From: Sphingomonas hengshuiensis
GTDB lineage: Bacteria; Pseudomonadota; Alphaproteobacteria; Sphingomonadales; Sphingomonadaceae
DNA: 64,000 nucleotides
NCBI RefSeq assembly: GCF_000935025.1
Contig: NZ_CP010836.1
Location: 3,224,001-3,288,000 of the forward strand
Reading direction: 5' to 3'
In this document: positions 57,201 to 64,000 of the stretch, one piece after another
How the letters are laid out: each line of letters begins with the position of its first letter
Position numbering within the stretch: the stretch's first letter is position 1
Translations under genes and position numbers: made by a program
Notes under the pieces: model-generated
Told to the model about the DNA's origin: nothing
Seen by the model: the letters and a program-made list of their open reading frames with translations, nothing else
Database searches by the model: none

Positions 57201-58441
57201 CGCACACCCCGGATCGGCAGCACGCATAGCGCCGAGCCGAATACGAAGACGATCGCCGCGATGAAGATCACCCGATAATCGCCCCCGCTCGCGCCGAGCA
57301 GCGCAGCGGCCATCACCGGGCTGAGGATCTGGGGGATGTTGACTGCCGTGGTCAGCACCCCGAGGTCGCGCCCCTCGTCGCCCAGCGCGCTCTGCGGCAG
57401 CACCTGCGTCATCAGCGCGATGTCGATCGACATGAACATGCCATAGCCGATGCCGATCACCGCGGCGTAGATCCACATCCCCGCCATCGACGGCAGCGCG
57501 AGCGGCGCGACCATCGCGCAGCCCATGATCAGGCTGCCGGCGACGACGAACGGCTTGCGCCGCTGGATGCGATCCGACCACCAGCCCGAGAGGAGCGACG
57601 ATGCGACGAGGCAGACCAACGTCACGATCGCCATGTTGGCAATCGCGATGTTCGACGCGCCGTCGCTCAGCCGGATATAGTCGCGCAGGATATAGAGCAG
57701 ATACGCCGCAACCGCCTGATACCCCATATAGATGGTGAACCGGCTGAGAAACGCCCAGGCGAAGTCGGGATGGTCGCGCGGGCTGATCCAGAAACCGCGC
57801 ACGAACTCGCCCCAGGCGATCGGACGCCGCGGCATCGCGGCACTCGATGGCTCGCGATTTAGCCCGATAAAGGCAAGGCACGACACCGCGATGGCGGCGG
57901 CGAACAGGCCATAGGCGAGCATCGCATCACCCGCCAGATACCCCGCGACGACGGTGCCCGCGGTCAGCCCGGCGGTCATTCCCGCGCCGACGATCCCCGA
58001 TATCCCGCCGCGCGCTTCGGGCGCGAAGCGATCGGCGATGAGCGTGGTCATCGCCGGCTGCATCGAATTATAGGCGACCGCCGCCATCACCCACAGCACG
58101 ATCAGCGACCAGAAACTGGTCATCAGCGAGACGCCGAACAGCGCGAGCGACCCAAGGAGCGATCCGATCGCGATCCACGGCGTGCGCCGCCCCCATCGGC
58201 TGCGCGTCCGATCCGACAGCGCGCCGGCGATCGGCGTGGCGAGCGTCGAGAAGACCGACGTGATCGCGAACAACAGCGCCAGGTTGTTCGCCTTGTTGCC
58301 GGGATCGAGTTCGGCGATCTGGTTGGGCAGCAGCACGCCCAGCACGCCGCTGTACAGCGCCATGAGCAGGAAGAAATTGACCATCAGCGAGACCTGCAGC
58401 CGCGTCCGCTGCCGACCAGCGACATAGGCCGGCGCCGGCAT
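57197..58441 (-). CDS. MFS sugar/sugar-acid transporter
   Basis: The 414-aa protein has twelve predicted membrane segments and the MFS loop motif DRTRSRWGRRTPWI after TM2. The sequence is closest to the GPH/MFS type used for oligosaccharides in sphingomonads. It starts at ATG 58441, 8 bp after the enolase-family gene, so the two are co-transcribed. It would carry the imported sugar across the inner membrane. Confidence 0.88.
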   Translation of the reverse strand: MPAPAYVAGRQRTRLQVSLMVNFFLLMALYSGVLGVLLPNQIAELDPGNKANNLALLFAITSVFSTLATPIAGALSDRTRSRWGRRTPWIAIGSLLGSLALFGVSLMTSFWSLIVLWVMAAVAYNSMQPAMTTLIADRFAPEARGGISGIVGAGMTAGLTAGTVVAGYLAGDAMLAYGLFAAAIAVSCLAFIGLNREPSSAAMPRRPIAWGEFVRGFWISPRDHPDFAWAFLSRFTIYMGYQAVAAYLLYILRDYIRLSDGASNIAIANMAIVTLVCLVASSLLSGWWSDRIQRRKPFVVAGSLIMGCAMVAPLALPSMAGMWIYAAVIGIGYGMFMSIDIALMTQVLPQSALGDEGRDLGVLTTAVNIPQILSPVMAAALLGASGGDYRVIFIAAIVFVFGSALCVLPIRGVR

Positions 58442-58449
58442 CGCCGCGC

Positions 58450-59604
58450 TCAATGCCCGTCCCCGTCTTCGGGGACGAGGCGCAGCCCCGCCTCGCGCGG
58501 GCGGCGGTGCGGGCCGCCGCTCGACGCCCAATTGCCTTCCCTCCGTTCGCGCGCGATCCGCGCCTCGTCGACAAGGATGCCCAGCCCGGGGGAGTCGCCG
58601 AGCACGATGCCGCCATCGGCGATGTCCTGGTCGACGCTCAGCCCGACCGGCCATGCCATGTCCTGCACTTCGATCCCGATCATGTTCGGCACCGCCGCTG
58701 CGGCATGCGCGATCGGGTTGCAATCATAGCCGACCGGCGACACCGGCAGGTCGCGGACATGCGCGGCGATCGCGACGCGCTGGAAATGGGTGATCCCCCA
58801 CACGCTGCCGGTCTGCACCACGTCGACCGCGCCCGCATCCAGCAGCGGCGCGAATTGCTCGAGCCCGGTCAGATTCTCGCCGGTGGCCACGGCGCAGCGC
58901 GCGGCGCGGCTGATCGCGGCGAGCCCGGCGGCGTCCCAGCGCCGCACCGGCTCCTCGATCCAGGTCAGGTCGATACCGGCGGCTTCGATCTCGGCCAGAT
59001 GCCGGATCGCCTGTTTGCGGTTCCAGCTTTCGTTGACGTCGAGCATCAGCGCCGGCGCCTGGGTATTGCCGTGCAATATGTCGCGCACGCGCTTCAAGCG
59101 GCGGATGTCGCGCGCCACATCCTTGCCGCCCTTGATCTTCGCCGAGGTGAAGCCGCGCTCTGCCCAGCGCCGGTACAATGCGTCGAACGCCGCGTCCTCC
59201 AGCCCGAAGCACAGCCCGGAGGCATAGCCGCGCACGAAGCGATCGGCGGCGCCCAGCGTCCGCCACAGCGGCTCCTCCGCCATTTTCGCCTTGAGGTCCC
59301 ACAGCGCCATGTCGATCGCGGCGATCGCGCCATAGGTGAGCCCGGCATGCCCGCTCTTGAACACATGCGAAAGCATGCTGTCATAGAGCATCGGCGCCGC
59401 GCGCGGATCCTGTCCCTCGACCGCCGAGAACACGCGGGCGATATCGGCATGCTGGCCCAGGCCAATGCCCTCGATCCCCGAATCGGTTTCGAGGATCAGG
59501 ATGGGGACTTCGGTGATGCCCGACGCGACGACGCCGTTCGCATCGCCAACGGGGCGCCCCCAATCGTGCGAGGTGACCAGGCTGCGATAGCCGGTGACTT
59601 TCAT
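58450..59604 (-). CDS. Mandelate racemase/enolase-superfamily dehydratase
   Basis: The 384-aa barrel enzyme has the K-X-K motif in FTSAKIKGGKD and metal ligands in LMLDVNESW, WIEEPVRRW and VATGENLTG. The usual His-Asp dyad is not evident: VVQTGSVWGITH replaces the Q-P-D pattern and PVSPVGYD lacks the His. It probably dehydrates a sugar acid to a 2-keto-3-deoxy acid, but the chemistry may differ. It faces away from the GntR gene across operator O4. Confidence 0.85.
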   Translation of the reverse strand: MKVTGYRSLVTSHDWGRPVGDANGVVASGITEVPILILETDSGIEGIGLGQHADIARVFSAVEGQDPRAAPMLYDSMLSHVFKSGHAGLTYGAIAAIDMALWDLKAKMAEEPLWRTLGAADRFVRGYASGLCFGLEDAAFDALYRRWAERGFTSAKIKGGKDVARDIRRLKRVRDILHGNTQAPALMLDVNESWNRKQAIRHLAEIEAAGIDLTWIEEPVRRWDAAGLAAISRAARCAVATGENLTGLEQFAPLLDAGAVDVVQTGSVWGITHFQRVAIAAHVRDLPVSPVGYDCNPIAHAAAAVPNMIGIEVQDMAWPVGLSVDQDIADGGIVLGDSPGLGILVDEARIARERREGNWASSGGPHRRPREAGLRLVPEDGDGH

Positions 59605-59638
59605 TCACGCCCTCCCCTGCGACCGTGATGCTACGACG

Positions 59639-59661
59639 CATAATAGGTATTATGTATTATC
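59639..59661. promoter_or_regulatory. Putative GntR operator O4
   Basis: Contains ATAATAGGTATTAT, a near-palindrome agreeing at 12 of 15 aligned positions with O3. It lies between the divergent enolase-family and gntR genes, the usual place for autoregulation. Confidence 0.6.
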
Positions 59662-59749
59662 TTTCGCCTTGGCAAGGCGTTGACGAAGCCTTGCGTTAGC
59701 GCTCAACGTGGCCTTCAGCCGAACACCCTCCTGAACGAGACCAGTTGCA

Positions 59750-60490
59750 ATGACCGACACTCCCGCCGCCGAGCCGATGCGCATCCGCCGCCGCCCGCGC
59801 CTGGCGGAGGCGGTGGTCGAGGATCTGGTGAACGCCATCGTCACCGAGACCTATCCGGCCGGCACCGCCTTGCCGCCGGAGGGGATGCTGGGCGAGATGT
59901 ACGGCGTCAGCCGCACGGTGATCCGCGAAGCGACGATGGCGCTGACCGAAAAGGGCCTTGTCGTATCGCAACAGGGCCGCGGCACGATCGTCCGCGATGC
60001 CAGCGCCTGGGGGATGCTCGACCCCATGATCCTCGCCGCCTTGTTCAAGCGCGAGGACGGGCTCGCCTATCTCGACAATCTCTCGGAGATCCGCTCGCTG
60101 CTCGAAGGCGCGATGGCCGCCAAGGCCGCCGAGCGGCGCACGCCCGAGACGATCGCCGAACTCACCAGCCAGACGGCGAAGCTGCAAAAGCTGATCCCCC
60201 ACCCCGCCGCCTATGTGCACGAGGACATCGCGTTTCACGACATCATCATGCGGATGTCGGGCGACAAATTGAGCAAGGCCGTGATCGACGGCGTGCAGGC
60301 CGAGGCGCTGCGCAACCATGGCTATAGCGGCAAGCTGAACGTCGAGCATGTCCGCGAGACCCATGCCGCGCACGAGGCGATCTGCAGCGCGATCGTCGAG
60401 GGCGACCCCGATCGCGCATGCCGGGCGATGCGCGACCATATCGAATCCTCCTGGGCCCGCCGCCGCGCCGCGCGCCAGCCGCGCCGCTGA
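59750..60490 (+). CDS. FadR-type GntR transcriptional regulator
   Basis: The 246-aa protein has an N-terminal winged helix (AEAVVEDLVNAIVTETYPAG, GEMYGVSRTVIREATMALTE, QGRGTIVRDAS) and a C-terminal all-helical FCD domain with metal/ligand His in HEDIAFHDIIMRMSG and THAAHEAI. It is central to the sugar locus and is flanked by O4 and O5. It is probably a repressor relieved by a pathway acid. Confidence 0.92.
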   Translation: MTDTPAAEPMRIRRRPRLAEAVVEDLVNAIVTETYPAGTALPPEGMLGEMYGVSRTVIREATMALTEKGLVVSQQGRGTIVRDASAWGMLDPMILAALFKREDGLAYLDNLSEIRSLLEGAMAAKAAERRTPETIAELTSQTAKLQKLIPHPAAYVHEDIAFHDIIMRMSGDKLSKAVIDGVQAEALRNHGYSGKLNVEHVRETHAAHEAICSAIVEGDPDRACRAMRDHIESSWARRRAARQPRR

Positions 60491-60517
60491 TCGATCGGCG
60501 CCCCGGCGTCTTGACCA

Positions 60518-60538
60518 TTGACGTATGACGTATGACAA
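60518..60538. promoter_or_regulatory. Putative GntR operator O5
   Basis: On the minus strand it has two overlapping copies of TCATACGTCA; it lies 120 bp before the SDR start. Confidence 0.62.
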
Positions 60539-60658
60539 GCTTTAGCAGGCGAGTCAGTCAGCTGGAGCCGCGTCGCTTTCCCGGCGCTGTGGCGCGATCT
60601 GAGATCGCGGCTGATCTGCGCCGATAGCCCGTTCGACTACCGATTGAGGAAAGACACG

Positions 60659-61387
60659 ATGCGCCTTGCAGGCAAGACCGCCGTCATCACCGCCGCCGCC
60701 CAGGGCATTGGCCGGGCCAGCGCCGAATTGTTCGCGCGCGAGGGTGCGCGCGTCATCGCCGCCGACATCAACGCCGACGGGCTTGCTACGCTCGAGGGCT
60801 GCGAAACGCATGTGCTCGACCTGCTCGACGGCGCTGCGATCGCAGCATTCGGCGAGAAAGTCGGCGCAGTCGACATCCTGTTCAACTGCGCGGGCTTCGT
60901 CCATGCCGGCACGATCCTGACCACCGACGAGAAGGATTTCGACTTCTCGTTCGATCTCAACGTCAAGTCGGCCTATCGGATGATCCGCGCCTTCCTGCCC
61001 GGGATGATCGCGCGCGGCGGCGGGTCGATCGTCAACATGTCGTCGGTCGCCGGATCGGTAATCGCGGTGCAGAACCGCTTCGTCTATGGCGCGTCGAAGG
61101 CGGCGGTGATCGGCCTCACCAAGTCGGTGGCGCAGGATTATGTCGGCAACGGCATCCGCTGCAACGCGATCTGCCCCGGCACCGTCCAGTCGCCGTCGCT
61201 CGACGATCGGCTCGCGGCGACCGGCGATGCCGACAAGGCGCGCTCCGAATTCGTCGCGCGCCAGCCGATGGGCCGGATCGGATCGGCCATCGAAATCGCC
61301 GAGCTGGCGCTATACCTCGCCAGCGACGTGTCGTCGTACACGACCGGCACGATCAATGTCATCGACGGCGGCTGGACCAACGCATGA
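60659..61387 (+). CDS. SDR resembling 2-keto-3-deoxy-L-fuconate dehydrogenase
   Basis: The 242-aa SDR starts MRLAGKTAVITAAAQGIGRA, has NCAGFVHAG, the catalytic Ser in VNMSSVAGSV and Y-X3-K in FVYGASKAAV, and the CPGTVQSPSLDDRL segment typical of the Xanthomonas 2-keto-3-deoxy-L-fuconate dehydrogenase/BDH2 group. It would oxidise C4 of a 2-keto-3-deoxy acid. The ATG at 60659 follows GAGGAAAG. It overlaps the mutarotase gene. Confidence 0.85.
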   Translation: MRLAGKTAVITAAAQGIGRASAELFAREGARVIAADINADGLATLEGCETHVLDLLDGAAIAAFGEKVGAVDILFNCAGFVHAGTILTTDEKDFDFSFDLNVKSAYRMIRAFLPGMIARGGGSIVNMSSVAGSVIAVQNRFVYGASKAAVIGLTKSVAQDYVGNGIRCNAICPGTVQSPSLDDRLAATGDADKARSEFVARQPMGRIGSAIEIAELALYLASDVSSYTTGTINVIDGGWTNA

Positions 61388-61737
61388 CCCGCATCTGCCT
61401 CGCGCTCGACCTGGTCGACGATGCCGCGCTGATCGCCGAATATGAGCGTTGGCACCGCGTCGGCAACACCGACCCCGCGGTGACGCAATCGATCCGCGAC
61501 GCGGGAATCGACAATATGGAGATTTACCGCGCGGGCACCCGGCTGTTCATGATCATCGACGCGAACGAGCGCTATTCGCCGGAGGCCAAGGCACAGGCCG
61601 ATGCCGCCAATCCGGCGGTGGTGGCGTGGGTCGCGAAGATGCGGCGAATGCAGCAGCCGATCCCGGCGGCGGGGCCGGAGGGCAGCTGGCATCCGATGGA
61701 CCGCATCTTCCGCCTGACCGATCACGAAGGGCGCTGA
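61384..61737 (+). CDS. L-rhamnose/L-fucose mutarotase (RhaM/COG3254 family)
   Basis: The 117-aa ferredoxin-like protein has the family features YERWHRVGNTDPAV, IYRAGTRLFMIID and the late MDRIFRL. Such enzymes interconvert anomers of L-rhamnose or L-fucose. It overlaps the SDR as ATGA. The pair points to an L-6-deoxyhexose pathway. Confidence 0.9.
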   Translation: MTRICLALDLVDDAALIAEYERWHRVGNTDPAVTQSIRDAGIDNMEIYRAGTRLFMIIDANERYSPEAKAQADAANPAVVAWVAKMRRMQQPIPAAGPEGSWHPMDRIFRLTDHEGR

Positions 61738-61746
61738 TCGCCGGCC

Positions 61747-64000
61747 CTATTCGGCCACCACGTCGATCGCCGACACCAGCGCCTCGCCCGTCACCCCCGC
61801 AAAGTCGAGCGTCAGCACGCCGTCCCTGGCGGCTGCCGGCAGTGCCACGGTCACCGCCGTCAGACCCGCCCCCGCGCGTGCGACCGGATCGATGCGAACC
61901 GGCGCGCCGCCGCTCGGCGTGACGGTGAAGACGCGCTTGCCCGGCGCGGTCTCGACCGGATCGAACAGATGGAGCGTCACCCGGTAGCGGCCATCGGGCA
62001 GCGGCAGTGCGTAGCGGAACGCCTTGCCCGCCCGCCAGCTCGCGTAAAGCCGCGGCTCGCGGGCACCCGCGGCCACCTTCGCCGGCTTGCGCGCCTGATT
62101 GGCCGCATAAAGCTCGCGCTGGTACGGATTGAGCGTGAAGCCGAGGCCGCCGTCGAAGAAATTGTCCGAGCCATAGCGCGTGCCATCGGCCAGCGTGACG
62201 CCCTCCAGCGTGCCGGTGCGGACATGGATCGCGCGTTCGGGTCCGCTATAGCGCAAAATAATCCGGTCGCTCTGGCCGCCCGAGGTCGCCACGATCGCGT
62301 TCTCGCCCGGTGCCAACCGCACACGCGGCCACACGCAGACATAGTCGGCGCACGCCGCGCTCCCCAGCGACCGCCCGTTGACGGTCAGTTCCGCCGCAGC
62401 GAAGTTCGAATAGGCGCGCACGTCGATCACCGGATAGGCGCGATCGACATAGCGGCGCCCGGTCAGATACAGCACCGGCGCCTTGCTCCACGCCGCCTTG
62501 TAGAACCAGAAGGCGTCCTTCCGGACACTGCGGTCGAAGGTCACCAGCCCCTTGGTATTGATGTCGCTACTGTCGCCTTCCTCGCGCAGGTCGCTGGTCG
62601 CGTCGAACATCTGCCAGACCCAGCTGCCCCACAGGAAATCGAGCGGCTTGAGTTCCTTCCACGACAATTCATGGACCCCCGCCTGGATTTCCTCGGCCTG
62701 GGGGCGATAGATGCTCTCGATCTTGCCGCCATCGACATTGTCGGTGTGCTGGGTGATCGCGCCGCCGGCCCCATATTCGCCGACCCCCACCGGCAGCGTC
62801 GGATTCTCGCGGTGATAGCCCTGCATCACCGGGCCCAGCCGCGCGGCATCGGCGACGCGGCCCGACGTGTACCAGCCATAATAGAGATTATAGGCGACCG
62901 TATCCGCGGTCCCGGCGGTACGATCGCGCCCGTCGTCCTTCTCGCCGGGGAGCACTTCGCAGCACGCGGCGATCGTCGTCGGGCGGGTCGGGTCCTCGCG
63001 CTTGGCGACCGCGTCCAGCGCCTGCATCAACGGGCGCGCGTTCGACGGAGTCAGCCCCTTCGATGCCCAGTTGGTGATTTCATTGCCGATCGACCACACG
63101 CCCACCGAGGGGTGGTTATAGTTCTGGCGGATCAGCTCGACCATCTGCGCTTCGGCATTGGCCTTCATCGCGGGCGGCGTATCGGCCTGGCCCGGGATCG
63201 AGGCGAGGTTGACCAGCCCGAGCTCGGCCCACAGCACCATGCCGTTGCGGTCGGCGAGGTCGAAGAAGGGCGTGGCGTGGTTATAATGCGCCAGCCGGAT
63301 CGAATTGGCGCCGAGTTCCTCGATCAGCGCCATGTCCTGTTCGTAATCGGCCTGGGTCAGCGCCCAGCCCTTGTCCTGCCGGTCCTGATGCCGGTTGACG
63401 CCGTTCAGCCGCATCGGGCGACCGTTGAGAAGGAACCCCTTGTCGGCGTCGACCGCGACCGTGCGCAGCCCGAGCGGCTGTTCGACGCGGTCGAGCAGCG
63501 TGCCGGCGCGATCGACCAGCTCGACACTGGTGCGATAGAGATAGGGATCGTCGAGCCCGTTCCAGCGCCGCGGCCTGGCGATCGTCAGCGCCGTTTCGCG
63601 CTCGGTGATCGCGCCCGCGGCGAGGTCCAACCGCTGTTCGCTGCGCGCGACCTCCCGCCCCGCGCCGTCCGCGATGCGCGTGCGCAAAGTGACGCGCCCC
63701 GCCAGGCCCGAATTGCGCAGCCGCGTCCGCACCGCGACCGTGGCGGCGGCGTCGTCGAGGCTGGTCACGCGACCATAGATTCCGGGGCCGCCATGATCGA
63801 GCATATCGATATGCGCCTGCCCGGTCACGATCAGCGACACCGGGCGATACAGCCCGCCATACATGAAGAAGTCGCCCGAGATCGGCACGACGAACTCGGT
63901 CGCGCTGCCCGGCTCGGGCTTCGAATTATCGACCTTCACGGTCAGGATGTTGTTGCCCGGGCGCACTGCGTCGGTCGCATCGACACGGAAGCGGCTGAAC
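61747..64000 (-). CDS. Glycoside hydrolase family 2 enzyme, N-terminus outside the window
   Basis: At least 750 residues are visible and the frame is open at the window end (FSRFRVDATDAVRPGNNIL), so the N-terminal part is cut off. The GH2 layout is clear: sandwich domain, immunoglobulin-like domain, then a TIM barrel with the acid/base Glu in VGVWSIGNEITNWA and a nucleophile candidate in VGVGEYGAGG. A C-terminal domain with a malectin-like or DUF4982-type sandwich follows. It is beta-galactosidase/beta-glucuronidase-like; specificity is unknown. It converges on the mutarotase gene. Confidence 0.9.
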   Translation of the reverse strand, partial: FSRFRVDATDAVRPGNNILTVKVDNSKPEPGSATEFVVPISGDFFMYGGLYRPVSLIVTGQAHIDMLDHGGPGIYGRVTSLDDAAATVAVRTRLRNSGLAGRVTLRTRIADGAGREVARSEQRLDLAAGAITERETALTIARPRRWNGLDDPYLYRTSVELVDRAGTLLDRVEQPLGLRTVAVDADKGFLLNGRPMRLNGVNRHQDRQDKGWALTQADYEQDMALIEELGANSIRLAHYNHATPFFDLADRNGMVLWAELGLVNLASIPGQADTPPAMKANAEAQMVELIRQNYNHPSVGVWSIGNEITNWASKGLTPSNARPLMQALDAVAKREDPTRPTTIAACCEVLPGEKDDGRDRTAGTADTVAYNLYYGWYTSGRVADAARLGPVMQGYHRENPTLPVGVGEYGAGGAITQHTDNVDGGKIESIYRPQAEEIQAGVHELSWKELKPLDFLWGSWVWQMFDATSDLREEGDSSDINTKGLVTFDRSVRKDAFWFYKAAWSKAPVLYLTGRRYVDRAYPVIDVRAYSNFAAAELTVNGRSLGSAACADYVCVWPRVRLAPGENAIVATSGGQSDRIILRYSGPERAIHVRTGTLEGVTLADGTRYGSDNFFDGGLGFTLNPYQRELYAANQARKPAKVAAGAREPRLYASWRAGKAFRYALPLPDGRYRVTLHLFDPVETAPGKRVFTVTPSGGAPVRIDPVARAGAGLTAVTVALPAAARDGVLTLDFAGVTGEALVSAIDVVAE

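Overview
The window reads as a high-GC alphaproteobacterial chromosome, most probably a diazotrophic sphingomonad. The grounds are a LigM-type aryl O-demethylase next to purU/folD (a sphingomonad lignin/C1 arrangement), a polysaccharide-type TonB receptor locus, and REP-like palindromes. The genus call is inference.

Region 1 (1-3790) is C1/folate metabolism: ligM on the minus strand, divergent from purU-folD-folB on the plus strand.

Region 2 (about 3.8-42.9 kb) is a compact molybdenum nitrogenase island of about 39 kb. From left to right it holds a Rieske protein; a 249-aa unknown gene; modABC with a small zinc-ribbon gene; nifA; fixABCX, nifW, cysE, nifV, nifS, nifU and iscA as one minus-strand operon; a 202-aa unknown gene; a second Rieske protein; the nifHDKENX operon continuing through DUF269, CCE_0567-like, fdxB, nifQ and a truncated globin; a pseudo-receiver gene and a mop gene broken by an IS256-family element; an IS30-family element; then the long nifB operon (ferredoxin, IscA-like, TPR, LRV, two NifZ, two unknowns, a DegT-fold protein, [2Fe-2S] ferredoxin, BolA, glutaredoxin, thioredoxin-like ferredoxin, di-Mop protein); and last a ferredoxin-LRV-nifT-SIR2-like operon. 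I see nine sigma-54 -24/-12 sites and six TGT-N10-ACA NifA sites that together explain expression of nearly every gene in the island. NifA carries the C-X11-C-X19-C-X4-C motif of oxygen-sensitive NifA proteins. No nifL, draT/draG, alternative nitrogenase or nifF is present; FixABCX plus many ferredoxins would supply electrons.

Region 3 (43-64 kb) is a carbohydrate-utilisation locus: a tightly coupled operon (DUF4432 epimerase-like, SDR, CaiB-type CoA-transferase, a solute-binding-fold protein without a signal peptide, enoyl-CoA hydratase), a 2-hydroxyacid dehydrogenase and a glycerate kinase, two right-handed beta-helix enzymes (a GH141-like candidate and a GH28), a TonB receptor, an MFS transporter, an enolase-superfamily enzyme, a FadR-type GntR regulator, an SDR resembling 2-keto-3-deoxy-L-fuconate dehydrogenase, a RhaM/L-fucose-type mutarotase and a GH2 enzyme that runs off the window end. 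Five intergenic sites close to ATCATACGTATGAT lie upstream of these transcription units and probably form the regulon of the GntR protein.

No tRNA, rRNA or CRISPR array was recognised. Functions of the unknown genes are not claimed.
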